Below, piece after piece: positions 40,966 through 51,307 of a stretch of 64,000 nucleotides of DNA. Below the pieces are notes generated by a model. It was given only the letters and a program-made list of their open reading frames with translations, was not told the origin of the DNA and made no database searches. The DNA is from Prochlorococcus marinus str. MIT 0919 (GTDB lineage Bacteria; Cyanobacteriota; Cyanobacteriia; PCC-6307; Cyanobiaceae): assembly GCF_027359375.1 (NCBI RefSeq), contig NZ_CP114779.1, positions 868,001-932,000 of the forward strand, read 5' to 3'. Numbering within the stretch: the first letter of the stretch is position 1; each line of letters begins with the position of its first letter. The position numbers and the translations under genes were made by a program.

Positions 40966-42261
40966 TTGATTGATCGCTACACACTGCCGGAAATGGGAAA
41001 TATTTGGACAGATGATGCCAAATATCAAACATGGCTAGATGTTGAGCTTGCCGCTTGCGAAGCAAATTGGAAGCTTGGGGAAATTCCTGATATTGCAATA
41101 AAAGAAATACGTGAGAAAGCAAGCTTTGATAGCAGAAGAATTCTTGAGATAGAATCAGAAGTTCGTCATGATGTAATTGCTTTCCTAACGAACGTAAATG
41201 AATTTGTTGGAGACTCAGGGCGATTTATTCATGTTGGAATGACAAGTAGTGATGTTTTAGATACTGGCTTAGCATTGCAATTAAAAAGCTCAACAAAGTT
41301 ATTGATCCAAGAAATAAAGAGTCTAAAAAATGCAATTCAATTAAAACTAAAAAGTCACAAGCAAACTCCAATGATTGGTCGCTCCCATGCCATCCATGGC
41401 GAACCAATTACTTTTGGATTTAAACTGGCTGGTTGGTTAGCAGAAACCAACCGCAATTTAATACGGCTGGAAAGACTGGAAAACGATATTTCTGTAGGAC
41501 AAATCAGTGGGGCGATGGGTACTTATGCAAATACAAATCCTCAAATAGAAAAGCTTACATGCGAGACACTAGGTCTAAAAGCTGATACAGCAAGTACACA
41601 AGTTATCTCAAGAGATAGGCATGCAGATTACGTTCAAACTATTGCCCTAGTAGGATCTTCATTAGATAGATTTGCAACTGAAATAAGAAATTTACAGCGG
41701 ACTGATTTACTCGAAGTAGAAGAAAGTTTTGCAAAAGGCCAAAAAGGAAGCTCTGCTATGCCACATAAAAGGAATCCCATACGTAGCGAACGTATTAGTG
41801 GTTTAGCTAGAGTACTTAGGAGTTATGTTTTAGCAGCATTAGAAAATGTTGTTCTTTGGCATGAAAGAGATATTACTCATAGCTCTACTGAAAGAATGAT
41901 GCTTCCAGATGTTTCAATAACACTTCATTTTATGTTGAGGGAAATGACTGAAGTAATTGATGGACTTGGCGTTTACCCTGCAAACATGCGTATGAATATG
42001 AATATTTACGGAGGTGTGGTATTTAGTCAACGGGTTCTGTTAGCACTTATAAATAGTGGTCTCACTAGAGAAAAAGCCTATCAACTAGTTCAAAAGCACG
42101 CCCATTCTGCCTGGAATACTGAGTCAGGTGACTTTCGCGCTAATCTTGAAAATGATGATGCAATTACAAAAATGCTTACTACAGAAGAATTAGATAAGTG
42201 TTTTAGCACTAAATTGCACCAGGCTAATCTTGATACTATTTGGAATAGACTAGACGTTTAA
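40966..42261 (+). CDS. purB: Adenylosuccinate lyase
   Basis: A 431-residue enzyme of the fumarase/aspartase superfamily, beginning at TTG (40966) with IDRYTLPEMGNIWTDDAKY. It has GRSHAIHGEPITFG and the signature SSAMPHKRNPIRSE near residue 260. It acts twice in purine synthesis, making AICAR and AMP with release of fumarate. fumC, which uses fumarate, follows on the same strand 65 bases later. Confidence 0.96.
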   Translation: MIDRYTLPEMGNIWTDDAKYQTWLDVELAACEANWKLGEIPDIAIKEIREKASFDSRRILEIESEVRHDVIAFLTNVNEFVGDSGRFIHVGMTSSDVLDTGLALQLKSSTKLLIQEIKSLKNAIQLKLKSHKQTPMIGRSHAIHGEPITFGFKLAGWLAETNRNLIRLERLENDISVGQISGAMGTYANTNPQIEKLTCETLGLKADTASTQVISRDRHADYVQTIALVGSSLDRFATEIRNLQRTDLLEVEESFAKGQKGSSAMPHKRNPIRSERISGLARVLRSYVLAALENVVLWHERDITHSSTERMMLPDVSITLHFMLREMTEVIDGLGVYPANMRMNMNIYGGVVFSQRVLLALINSGLTREKAYQLVQKHAHSAWNTESGDFRANLENDDAITKMLTTEELDKCFSTKLHQANLDTIWNRLDV

Positions 42262-42326
42262 AAACATCAATGCTATTCAGCAATTATGTACCTTTTTGAA
42301 AAGACTATCTACTACTCAAAAAATAT

Positions 42327-43727
42327 ATGTCCATGCCATCCCGAGTAGAACATGACAGCATTGGGGCAATTGAAGTCCCAACGAATGCATTGTGGGGAGC
42401 TCAAACTCAAAGGTGTCTACTAAATTTTGCTATTGGACAAGAGAAAATCCCTTTAAATCTTATATTTGCCTTAGCAAAGATCAAGCTGTCATCGTCAATA
42501 GTAAATAATCGTCTCGGTCTTATAAGTGATAAGAAAAAAACATTAATTATCCAAGCATGTACTGAAATACTAAAAGGGAAGCATAATTCTCAATTCCCTT
42601 TAAAGGTTTGGCAAACAGGTAGCGGCACACAAACTAATATGAACATAAATGAGGTTATTAGCAATATTGGTGCAAGGGCTACCGGCAACCCCTTAGGGAG
42701 CCATATACCCCTGCATCCGAATGATGATGTTAATTGTTCACAATCAACTAATGATGTATTCCCATCAGCTATTCATATAGCTACTATTGAGGAGATTAAA
42801 GCCAGCTTAATACCTGAACTAGAGAGCCTAATCAAAGTACTAATCCAAAAAAGTATTGCTTGGAGTGACATCATCAAAATTGGTCGTACTCACCTTCAAG
42901 ATGCTGTCCCTCTATCCCTGGGACAAGAGGTATCAGCCTGGCAAAATCAATTAGATACTGCAAAGAATCGAATAGAAACAAGCCTAAGTGAACTCTATTC
43001 CCTTCCATTGGGTGGTACGGCAATAGGGACTGGATTAAATGCTCCTAAGTATTTTGATAAAGAAGTTGTATCTGAAGTTTCACTATTAACTAATTTACCC
43101 TTCAAGCCCGCAAAAAATAAGTTCTCAATTATGGCTAGTCACGATGGCTTAGTCAATACAATGAGTCAACTAAAACTGCTAGCAGTATCACTCTTAAAGA
43201 TTGTTAATGACATTCGTTTGCTTTCTTGTGGTCCTCGAGCGGGCTTGGCTGAGCTAAAGCTCCCTGAGAATGAACCAGGAAGTTCTATCATGCCTGGGAA
43301 AATCAATCCAACCCAATGCGAAGCGATGTCAATGGTATGCATGCAAGTCATGGGTTTGGATTCTGCCGTAACTATGGGTGGTAGTGGTGGTCAGCTACAG
43401 ATGAATGTCTACAAACCATTGCTGGGCTTCAATCTTCTAACAAGCATTCGATTACTAAACGATGCTTGCCAAAGTTGCAGGAAATTCATGCTTGAAGGCC
43501 TTCAAGCAAACGAATCAAGAATAGACAATGATCTAAATCAATCACTAATGTTAGTAACAGCTTTGTCCCCCAAGATTGGATATGAAAAAGCTTGCAAGAT
43601 TGCACAATTCGCACACAAGGAAAACGTAAGTTTAAGGGAAGCAGCTATCGAACTTAAATATGTCAGTGCAGATGAATTTGACGAGTTAGTTAATCCAAAA
43701 TTAATGGCAAATCCACATTCTGATTAA
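42327..43727 (+). CDS. fumC: Class II fumarase
   Basis: A 466-residue enzyme converting fumarate and malate. It has ALWGAQTQRCLLNF, GSGTQTNMNINEVISNIG, SQSTNDVFPSAIHIA, IGRTHLQDAVPL and the superfamily signature GSSIMPGKINPTQCEA near residue 315. Placement after purB suits removal of the fumarate made by adenylosuccinate lyase; this is inference. It ends five bases before the convergent helicase gene. Confidence 0.96.
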   Translation: MSMPSRVEHDSIGAIEVPTNALWGAQTQRCLLNFAIGQEKIPLNLIFALAKIKLSSSIVNNRLGLISDKKKTLIIQACTEILKGKHNSQFPLKVWQTGSGTQTNMNINEVISNIGARATGNPLGSHIPLHPNDDVNCSQSTNDVFPSAIHIATIEEIKASLIPELESLIKVLIQKSIAWSDIIKIGRTHLQDAVPLSLGQEVSAWQNQLDTAKNRIETSLSELYSLPLGGTAIGTGLNAPKYFDKEVVSEVSLLTNLPFKPAKNKFSIMASHDGLVNTMSQLKLLAVSLLKIVNDIRLLSCGPRAGLAELKLPENEPGSSIMPGKINPTQCEAMSMVCMQVMGLDSAVTMGGSGGQLQMNVYKPLLGFNLLTSIRLLNDACQSCRKFMLEGLQANESRIDNDLNQSLMLVTALSPKIGYEKACKIAQFAHKENVSLREAAIELKYVSADEFDELVNPKLMANPHSD

Positions 43728-43732
43728 AAGCA

Positions 43733-46435
43733 CTATTTTGATGAGCTAATTCTTTCAGTAGCAGGGTTGTACGCATCCTTGTTCCCACCATCTATTAGAA
43801 GATCTTCTGCATCACACACAGGAAAACGATTTACTGCTTTTAACGCTTGTCTTGCATTATTTCTTAGTTGCTTGCTAATAGCCTCACAATGAGGCACTTG
43901 TGACAATAAATCAATAGTACGTCGAATAATTCGTACGATATCTCCTTCATCCAGAGAAGTATTAGCAATTAAGTCTGTCCAATGTACTCCATTCGCCCAA
44001 GCTTCAATCAAGCCCATTAATGTTGACTCCCACCAAAGCGGTATATCAATGTGCTTTTGTTTCTGTTGAAGAGTTAATTCCCGACGTATTCCCGCCAGAT
44101 CATTTAAAGCCTCTATAGATTGACTCGAAGCAGAGTAACCACTCCACAAATCAGGGCGATTAACATCTGTACTAATTGCTTCTAAAACAGCTGCAAGAGC
44201 TGATGGTTTCAACTCATCTAAATGCCCACTCATTAAAGATAGACCTAGCCATAGTTCATTATCCCCTCTTAAAGAGGCAACTGTTCTGCCTATTTCAGTA
44301 GAGTCATATTCATCTAAACATCCAAAATGCTGAAGAATCTCCATTAAAGCAAGAAAAGTATTCCAATGCCTACTAGCACGATGTGCTATTAATTGTTGTC
44401 GATTGTTTATCTCCAATTCCAACTCATTCATACGTTTGCGATGTTTTTTTAATTTTTTACGATCTCCCCATTTATGTGCTGGGAGCAATTCCAATTCTTC
44501 TTCTAATGTTTTAACAAGCTTTGCTTGGGAAAGAACCTCACCAGCTAAATCATACTGAGGGGTTCTCATATCATGAGACTTGGAAACCGTTTTGATTGCG
44601 AATGCCAATTGAGAACTCTCTTGATTCCCATGAGTGATTTCATTTAACTTCCAAAGACTAGGGCAATCACAGGTACTCACTTCTAGACAAGTTAATTCTG
44701 CATGCAGGCTCACTACAGATTTACAGGAGATTAAAGTCCAAACATTTTCATCTGTGAGGCATAAAAGCAATGGAAATTGACCAGGTCCATTTTGTTTTTT
44801 AACGATCACAGCAGGTGTAATACGTCCATGAAAAGGAGGTGCTTTCAAAGTTACAAGTGAGCCTATACTTGCAAATTGCAAAGCCAACGTAAGCTCATTA
44901 GCTAGAATTTCTGCTGCTTGCTTCTGAAGAATGCGCAGGAGTCGCCTTTCTTCCTTAAGGTGACCTTTTCTTTTCTCATAAGTTTCGAAGTCATTCCAAG
45001 GAATCTCTCCAGCAATTTCTTGTAATTTTTCTAACTGCTTTTTCAACTCCTCCACTATCGCTTCATCCTCAACCAAATCTAAGCCCGCCAAATAATGTCC
45101 AAAGCTTCTTTGAACTAACTCCTTTGATTTGTCGAGATCGTATCTTTGCAAAAGGTTAAGAACCATTCCATAACTAGGCGTAAATTGACTGACCAAAGGA
45201 TCAGCACGACTAGTAGCTAATTGACCTGCTTCTCGAACTCCTTCAAAACGGCTTTGTACTGTTACAACATCTCCACGCGAGTCAAGGCCTCTCCTCCCTG
45301 CCCGGCCGGCCATCTGCAGGAATTCACTCCCCATTAGTTGACGATGCCCATTCTCTGTTCGTTTAGAAAGCACAGAGATAACTGTGCTGCGTGCTGGCAT
45401 GTTAATCCCTGCAGCTAAAGTCTCAGTTGCAAACACAACCTTAATTAATCCTTGCTGAAAAAGCTCTTCTATCAACTCCTTCCAAGCTGGCAAAACACCT
45501 GCATGGTGTGAAGCAATCCCCCGAAGTAAAGCCTCTGAATGAATACCTTCACGGACAGCCTCTGAATTAGTCCTTACATATAAATTAAGACGTTCTTGAA
45601 TCGCTTGCTTCTCCTGAACATTTACCAAGGAGGTGGATCCCAATTCTTGAACAGCTTTATCGCATCCACGTCTACTAAATATGAAATAAATTGCTGGAAG
45701 CATTTGTCTTTCAGCAATTTTTTTAATTACGAATTTTAAAGGTGGTGATTCAGGTTGAGGTGGCTTTGAAAAACGACTCTTCCTTTTGTGAGCTTTTGAA
45801 GGGCGCCACACCTTGCAATTTGGATGCAAACCAGTGCCATTATTATTTAGCAGTGGATGTAAACCTTTCGCACTACAGAAACTGAACTCCAATGGTACAG
45901 GTCGAAAATCACTAAAAATTAATTCTGTTGGGCCATGAACTTCTTCTATCCAATCTGTAAGTTGACCAGCATTCTCGACAGTGGCAGAGAGCGCAACAAG
46001 CTGAATAGTAGAGGGGCAATGAATAATTGACTCTTCCCATACAGTACCTCGTTGAGAATCATTCATATAATGACACTCATCCAACACCACTGTTTCAACA
46101 TCCAGGAGAGGGTCAACATCGTCATTAATTTCTGCATAAAGCATGTTGCGAAAAATCTCAGTAGTCATCACAACAACCGATGCTTCTCTATTCATGCTTA
46201 GATCACCTGTCATCAGCCCAACATTCTCTGGGCCAAATTGATTTCTAAAGTCTCGAAGCTTCTGATTTGAAAGTGCTTTTAAGGGGGTTGTATAAAAAAC
46301 TTTTTGACGATGAGCAATAGCCCGATGAATAGCATATTCACCAATCAATGTTTTTCCAGAACCAGTAGGAGCACTCACCACTACTGAATGACCTTGATTT
46401 AAAGCATCGATAGCCTCTAACTGGAAATCATCCAA
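43733..46435 (-). CDS. Ski2/Mtr4-like DEAD/DEAH-box RNA helicase with DSHCT-type C-terminus
   Basis: A 900-residue protein from TTG at 46435. Motif I is SAPTGSGKT near residue 22, Ia is TTPLKALSNQK, II is VLDECHY near residue 116, III is LSATV and VI is QMAGRAGRRG. The C-terminal half with the helical region resembles Ski2/Mtr4 (DSHCT). In cyanobacteria the family is poorly characterised and probably acts in RNA processing. Conserved FPFEL lies just upstream of this TTG in the same frame, so the true protein starts further 5' (see findings). Confidence 0.92.
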   Translation of the reverse strand: MDDFQLEAIDALNQGHSVVVSAPTGSGKTLIGEYAIHRAIAHRQKVFYTTPLKALSNQKLRDFRNQFGPENVGLMTGDLSMNREASVVVMTTEIFRNMLYAEINDDVDPLLDVETVVLDECHYMNDSQRGTVWEESIIHCPSTIQLVALSATVENAGQLTDWIEEVHGPTELIFSDFRPVPLEFSFCSAKGLHPLLNNNGTGLHPNCKVWRPSKAHKRKSRFSKPPQPESPPLKFVIKKIAERQMLPAIYFIFSRRGCDKAVQELGSTSLVNVQEKQAIQERLNLYVRTNSEAVREGIHSEALLRGIASHHAGVLPAWKELIEELFQQGLIKVVFATETLAAGINMPARSTVISVLSKRTENGHRQLMGSEFLQMAGRAGRRGLDSRGDVVTVQSRFEGVREAGQLATSRADPLVSQFTPSYGMVLNLLQRYDLDKSKELVQRSFGHYLAGLDLVEDEAIVEELKKQLEKLQEIAGEIPWNDFETYEKRKGHLKEERRLLRILQKQAAEILANELTLALQFASIGSLVTLKAPPFHGRITPAVIVKKQNGPGQFPLLLCLTDENVWTLISCKSVVSLHAELTCLEVSTCDCPSLWKLNEITHGNQESSQLAFAIKTVSKSHDMRTPQYDLAGEVLSQAKLVKTLEEELELLPAHKWGDRKKLKKHRKRMNELELEINNRQQLIAHRASRHWNTFLALMEILQHFGCLDEYDSTEIGRTVASLRGDNELWLGLSLMSGHLDELKPSALAAVLEAISTDVNRPDLWSGYSASSQSIEALNDLAGIRRELTLQQKQKHIDIPLWWESTLMGLIEAWANGVHWTDLIANTSLDEGDIVRIIRRTIDLLSQVPHCEAISKQLRNNARQALKAVNRFPVCDAEDLLIDGGNKDAYNPATERISSSK

Positions 46436-46643
46436 TTCAAATGGGAAGATTTCTTGAGGATCAAGAATCTTATTAACGACGTCGCCTGAAGTCGTAACAC
46501 TCCCCCTGAACTCATTAATCTAATCTTAGTGAGCTAAGAGCAATTATTCTAATTGAATTATTCCAAGAAGATTAAGGTATCCAAATACTAAATTTGAATT
46601 CATCCATTGAAACGGGTAATGCCTTTGACATCAAACTAAAAAA

Positions 46644-47774
46644 ATGTACAAAATCCCTCCATCAAGAATTCGAAAGCTAAGGACCCTTGCTCTAGGAAAG
46701 AACTCAACAGAATTAACCACCATCTATCCTGACAAAGAAAAAACTACTCTTATTGACCTTGCAAGTAATGACTACCTGGGCTTAAGTCGGCACCCAAATG
46801 TCATTGAAGCAGCCAACAAGATCATGAAATCTGAAGGGGTTGGTTCTGGTGGTTCGCGTCTTTTAACTGGAAGTAGACCAATACATTTAGAGCTTGAAAA
46901 TGCATTAAGCGAATGGTTACAGCGAGAATCGGTTCTCCTTTTCCCAAGTGGATTCCAAGCAAATATTGCAGCTGTTACTGCATTGACAGATCGGAACAAA
47001 ATAGTAATAGCAGATCGTTTGATACATCATTCTTTATTAGTTGGTGTACAAGCAAGTGGGGCAAGACTGAAACGATTTATCCATAATGATATGAATCATC
47101 TAGAAAGAATTCTTAAAGAGCATATTGATCAGAATCCTTTAGTACTCACGGAAAGTCTTTTCAGCATGGAAGGGACTACTGCTCCAATAAAGAAAATTTC
47201 TAACTTATGCAATCAATACAATGCGAATCTGATAGTTGATGAAGCTCATGCTCTTGGGGTTATGGGATCTAAAGGACGGGGTTTATGCTTCGAGATTTCA
47301 GAACCAGTAAAGATCATTAGTGGAACATTTGGGAAAGCCTTTGGCAGTGGTGGAGCATTTTTAGCAAGTAACAAGTCAATTAGAGATATTCTTATTCAAA
47401 CTAGTGGGGCGTTTCGATATACAACAGCACTTGCTCCTCCATTAGCAGCGGCGGCATTGGAAGCTTTGAATTTAATTAAAAAGAATCCACATTGGGGACA
47501 CCTTCTCCAAAAAGAATCTCAAAATTGGCGAAAGGCTTTAGCAAAACAAGGGTGGAACACACCCCCTGGCAGTGGACCAATACTCTCGTTAATTATTGGA
47601 GAAGATAAACTTACTCTTGAATATCAAGATAAATTAGAAACAAGAGGTCTACTAAGCTTTGCGATAAGACCCCCTACTGTTCCAGAAGAGACATCACGCT
47701 TAAGACTTGTACTAAGAAAAGATCTCCCGTCAGACACTCTTGAAAAGCTATTGTCTTCACTAGGCTCAAAATGA
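46644..47774 (+). CDS. bioF: 8-amino-7-oxononanoate synthase
   Basis: A 376-residue PLP enzyme of the alpha-oxoamine synthase group. It has LASNDYLGLSRHPNV, GSGGSRLLTGSRPIHLELE, VDEAHALGVMG and the PLP-binding SGTFGKAFGSGGAF. It joins pimeloyl-ACP and alanine in the first dedicated step after the pimelate stage of biotin synthesis. It overlaps the bioK start by four bases. Confidence 0.95.
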   Translation: MYKIPPSRIRKLRTLALGKNSTELTTIYPDKEKTTLIDLASNDYLGLSRHPNVIEAANKIMKSEGVGSGGSRLLTGSRPIHLELENALSEWLQRESVLLFPSGFQANIAAVTALTDRNKIVIADRLIHHSLLVGVQASGARLKRFIHNDMNHLERILKEHIDQNPLVLTESLFSMEGTTAPIKKISNLCNQYNANLIVDEAHALGVMGSKGRGLCFEISEPVKIISGTFGKAFGSGGAFLASNKSIRDILIQTSGAFRYTTALAPPLAAAALEALNLIKKNPHWGHLLQKESQNWRKALAKQGWNTPPGSGPILSLIIGEDKLTLEYQDKLETRGLLSFAIRPPTVPEETSRLRLVLRKDLPSDTLEKLLSSLGSK

Positions 47775-48481
47775 AACAAGTAATAGCTATGCATGGCTGG
47801 TGCAGTGATAGCAATAAATGGGCAAAGTGGAAACCTTATTTCATTGCAAATAAATGGTTTTGGCAAAGTGGAGAAAGAGGCTACGGGCAAAGGAAGCCTT
47901 TAAATCCATCATGGGTTAACGACACTTGCAAAGGCATGGATACAAAGAGAGTCCTAATTTGCCACTCTCTAGGTACACATCTCATCTCAAAGGAAATATA
48001 TAGTAAAGCTACAGATATTGTTTTATTAAATAGTTTTAGTCGCTTCCTCCCCACCGGTAAAGAGAACCGGGCCTTGAAAATAGGCTTGCTTGGCATGCAA
48101 AAGCATTTGGAGCAGTCCTCAATGAACACAATGCTTTTATCTTTTTTAGAAAAAGCTAATAGTCCTCATTCAATAAACCAAATACCTGAAGGACCAATCC
48201 AACAGGGAATCACAGATGAAGGGAAAGCAAGACTTCAATCAGACTTAAACTTACTAATTAATACGAGTTCTTTACCAAAAGGATTATCAAAGAATGTAAA
48301 GGTTCTTGTGATTAATGGAGATCAAGATCGCATTTTGCTGCCCATAACTATAAATAATCTGTTAAAAGATCTCAATAAATACCTCAACAAAGAACCTGAA
48401 AATTGGACTATAGAGGGGCAAGGACATTCAATCATTTCATCAGACTTAATAATAAAAGTAAGAGCTTGGTTGGAGTCTTAA
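47771..48481 (+). CDS. bioK: Pimeloyl-ACP methyl ester esterase, BioK-type alpha/beta hydrolase
   Basis: A 236-residue alpha/beta hydrolase. The nucleophile Ser is in ICHSLGTH near residue 65, the Asp in INGDQDRI near 190 and the His in EGQGHSI near 218. It lies between bioF and bioC with four-base and two-base spacing, the place of BioK, a BioH substitute known in Synechococcus and Prochlorococcus. Its role is to free pimeloyl-ACP from its methyl ester. Confidence 0.88.
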   Translation: MKQVIAMHGWCSDSNKWAKWKPYFIANKWFWQSGERGYGQRKPLNPSWVNDTCKGMDTKRVLICHSLGTHLISKEIYSKATDIVLLNSFSRFLPTGKENRALKIGLLGMQKHLEQSSMNTMLLSFLEKANSPHSINQIPEGPIQQGITDEGKARLQSDLNLLINTSSLPKGLSKNVKVLVINGDQDRILLPITINNLLKDLNKYLNKEPENWTIEGQGHSIISSDLIIKVRAWLES

Positions 48482-48483
48482 AA

Positions 48484-49242
48484 ATGGGGAAAGACTTGCA
48501 TAGCAATATTATTAGAAACTTTGAGGAGGCATCCGATAATTACAACCAATCTGCTGTTATTCAAAAAATATTTGCACACAAGCTAGCGAAGCAATGTTTA
48601 CATCAAAATATCAATCCAGGAATTTGGCTTGATCTGGGTTCCGGGACAGGTTTATTAGCAGATATCTTAGAGGATTTACACCCTAGCCAATTAGTTATTA
48701 GAGTAGATGGAGCAAAGGAAATGCTTGAACAACATTCTCCTCAAAAGCAACTAAAGCTGTGGGATCTTGAATTAGGCCTACCAACAAACTTATCAAGATC
48801 TCCAAATCTAATTGCCTCTAACTTTGCACTCCATTGGCTAACCGAACCCAGAGTAAAAATTCAGCAATGGTTCTCTGCTTTAGCACCTGGCGGTTGGCTA
48901 GCGATTGCTCTTCCAGTCAAAGGGTGCTTCCCAGAATGGCATGCTGCGGCAAAGTCAGCGAAAGTAATCTGTACCGCAATGAACTTCCCTTCAAGCATTT
49001 CACTAGCCAATGCTATCCCAACCGAAAATATTCGATTTAACGAATTAGAAAGGTATACTCAAACAGAGGTTGAAATTGCTTCATTATTAAAACCAATAAT
49101 AAAAGTAGGAGCTCACACAACCCCAAAGAAGTCTCTTAAAATTAGTCATTGGCGAAGGCTATATAATAATTGGCCAAAATCTACCCACTCTAATAAGCCA
49201 CAGCTCACATGGTTAGTACAAATACTTTTGGCTCAAAAATGA
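48484..49242 (+). CDS. bioC: Malonyl-ACP O-methyltransferase
   Basis: A 252-residue SAM methyltransferase from the ATG at 48484, two bases after bioK. It has WLDLGSGTGLLADIL (SAM motif I) near residue 46, and SNFALHWLTEPRVKIQQW, PGGWLAIALPVKGCFPEW, which are typical of BioC. It methylates malonyl-ACP to disguise it for fatty acid elongation to pimeloyl-ACP methyl ester. Its stop overlaps the bioD ATG. Confidence 0.9.
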   Translation: MGKDLHSNIIRNFEEASDNYNQSAVIQKIFAHKLAKQCLHQNINPGIWLDLGSGTGLLADILEDLHPSQLVIRVDGAKEMLEQHSPQKQLKLWDLELGLPTNLSRSPNLIASNFALHWLTEPRVKIQQWFSALAPGGWLAIALPVKGCFPEWHAAAKSAKVICTAMNFPSSISLANAIPTENIRFNELERYTQTEVEIASLLKPIIKVGAHTTPKKSLKISHWRRLYNNWPKSTHSNKPQLTWLVQILLAQK

Positions 49243-49889
49243 ATTCAAAGCCTCCTCATCTCATCATTTGTGGCACTGGAACTGATGTGGGGAAGACAAT
49301 AGTTAGCAGTCTCTTTGTACAGGGTTTAGAAGGTATTTATTGGAAACCAATTCAAAGTGGACTAGAAGGTGGTGGGGACACTAAAAGAATATGCGATCTG
49401 TTAAACCTCCCTAAAGAAAGATATTTGCCAGAGGCCTATAAATTTAAAGCTCCCGTTTCGCCTCATTGGGCTGCAGAAAAAGAAAATCAATTAATCCACC
49501 AAAGCAAATTAACACTACCTTTGAGTAACAAACCCCTAATTATTGAAACTGCAGGAGGCTTGATGGTCCCTCTCAATCGTCAATTACTTCAAATTGATCA
49601 AATTAAAAAATGGGATTTACCAATAGTACTGGTTGCAAAGAGCGGGCTTGGGACTCTGAATCACACATTGCTTAGTATTGAGGCATTAAATAAGCGCAGC
49701 ATTCCAATCTTAGGTCTTGTTCTCAATGGGCCTTCACATGAAGACAACCCAAAAACTTTAAAGCAACTAGGCAATATCCCTGTTCTCGCTGAATTACCTC
49801 AATTCAAAACCGTCTCTCCAGAAGTACTTCAAAAAGAATGGCTCAGACAAGATATTGGAACTTGCCTTAGAAATCTGCTAGAGAAATAA
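49239..49889 (+). CDS. bioD: Dethiobiotin synthetase
   Basis: A 216-residue P-loop ATPase starting at ATG 49239, which overlaps bioC by four bases. IICGTGTDVGKTIVS near residue 8 is the P-loop, WKPIQSGLE binds substrate and ETAGGLMVPL is the conserved loop. It closes the ureido ring of dethiobiotin. An in-frame ATG ten codons upstream is less likely. Confidence 0.95.
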   Translation: MNSKPPHLIICGTGTDVGKTIVSSLFVQGLEGIYWKPIQSGLEGGGDTKRICDLLNLPKERYLPEAYKFKAPVSPHWAAEKENQLIHQSKLTLPLSNKPLIIETAGGLMVPLNRQLLQIDQIKKWDLPIVLVAKSGLGTLNHTLLSIEALNKRSIPILGLVLNGPSHEDNPKTLKQLGNIPVLAELPQFKTVSPEVLQKEWLRQDIGTCLRNLLEK

Positions 49890-50027
49890 TTTTAGCTAAT
49901 AATTAAGAGGTAAAAACATTTGAAGAACTACTAGTATCAATAGAGAGCTCTTCACATAACTCTAAAAAGGTTAGGAACATACTGCTCTGCCCCTTGAAAT
50001 CAACTTAAGAATCTAATTAACTCAACA

Positions 50028-51299
50028 ATGACTAGCTGGGATGAAAACATCTGGCCACCATTTACACAAATTGCATCTTCGACACCCCAGAGGCGAGTAC
50101 TAAGTGGTAAAAATGCGCTCCTAGAACTAGAGGGGCAGCCATCAGTTATTGATGCGATAAGTAGTTGGTGGGTAACACTTCACGGACATTCAAACAAATA
50201 TGTCGCAAATGCAATTGCCGAGCAAGCCAAGCAACTAGAACAAGTCATTTTTGCTGATTTCAAGCATCCTCAAGCTGAAAGACTGGCTAAAAGATTGGGA
50301 AATTTAACCGGCCTCCAAAGATTGTTTTTTTCTGATAACGGTTCAACTGCTGTTGAAGTAGCTCTTAAGATCGCTTGCCAATATTGGCAAAACAAAAATG
50401 AGCCAAGGCATCAAATCATTGCTTTTGAAGGCGCATACCATGGCGACACTTTTGGAGCCATGGCAGTTGGAGAGCGTAACTTATTTAATGAATCATTCGA
50501 AGATAAGCTATTCCCCGTTAGCAGAGTCCCATGGCCAGCGACATGGTGGGGAGATGCAGATGTTGAAAAAAAAGAAAATAATGTCATTGAATCTCTAGAA
50601 CGACTATTACAAAAACCTACTGCTGCCGTAATTCTTGAACCCTTAGTACAAGGTGCTGGAGGTATGGCAATGGTGAGAGCAGAGTTTCTAAAAAAAGTTG
50701 AAAAAGTTGTCAAAGAATCAAAAGCACTTCTTATAGCTGATGAAGTAATGACGGGGTTTGGTAGATGTGGCAGTTTATTTGCATCCCATCGTGCAAATAT
50801 ATCACCTGATCTCATGAGCCTTTCAAAAGGATTGACTAGTGGTTTCTTGCCAATGGGGGTCACGATGGCGAAGGAGGAAATTTTTCAAACATTTATAGGC
50901 GAAGACCCACGTCTAACATTTTGGCATGGCCATAGTTTTACAGCTAACCCTTTAGGGTGTGCTGCTGCTAATGCAAGTTTAGATCTTCTGGAAAAAACTC
51001 CCTTGGCCTACACCAGCTTTGAATCACGCCACTTACCTCATTTACAGAAATTAGTCTCTACTCCAAAAGTAACAAAACCCAGACTTACCGGGACTATTGC
51101 TGCTTTTGACATCAAAGCCAACGGGAGAGGAGGCTATTTAAATGCTGCGGGGAAAGCCTTAAAAAAATACGCACTAGATCATGATGTATTTATTAGACCT
51201 CTTGGTAATGTTGTATACCTCCTCCCACCGCTTTGTATTAGTGATTCACAATTAGAAAAGTGTTATACAACTATCGAGAAAGGTCTTGAGGAGCTCTAA
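50028..51299 (+). CDS. bioA: Adenosylmethionine-8-amino-7-oxononanoate aminotransferase
   Basis: A 423-residue class III PLP aminotransferase: WDENIWPPFTQIASS at the N-terminus, SSWWVTLHGHSN, SDNGSTAVEVALKIA, LIADEVMTGFGRCG, and the PLP Lys in SLSKGLTSGFLPMG near residue 270. It follows bioD after 138 bases with no overlap, so it may have its own promoter. With bioF, bioK, bioC and bioD it completes the pathway to dethiobiotin; bioB is not in the window. Confidence 0.96.
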   Translation: MTSWDENIWPPFTQIASSTPQRRVLSGKNALLELEGQPSVIDAISSWWVTLHGHSNKYVANAIAEQAKQLEQVIFADFKHPQAERLAKRLGNLTGLQRLFFSDNGSTAVEVALKIACQYWQNKNEPRHQIIAFEGAYHGDTFGAMAVGERNLFNESFEDKLFPVSRVPWPATWWGDADVEKKENNVIESLERLLQKPTAAVILEPLVQGAGGMAMVRAEFLKKVEKVVKESKALLIADEVMTGFGRCGSLFASHRANISPDLMSLSKGLTSGFLPMGVTMAKEEIFQTFIGEDPRLTFWHGHSFTANPLGCAAANASLDLLEKTPLAYTSFESRHLPHLQKLVSTPKVTKPRLTGTIAAFDIKANGRGGYLNAAGKALKKYALDHDVFIRPLGNVVYLLPPLCISDSQLEKCYTTIEKGLEEL

Positions 51300-51307
51300 G
51301 TTAAATC

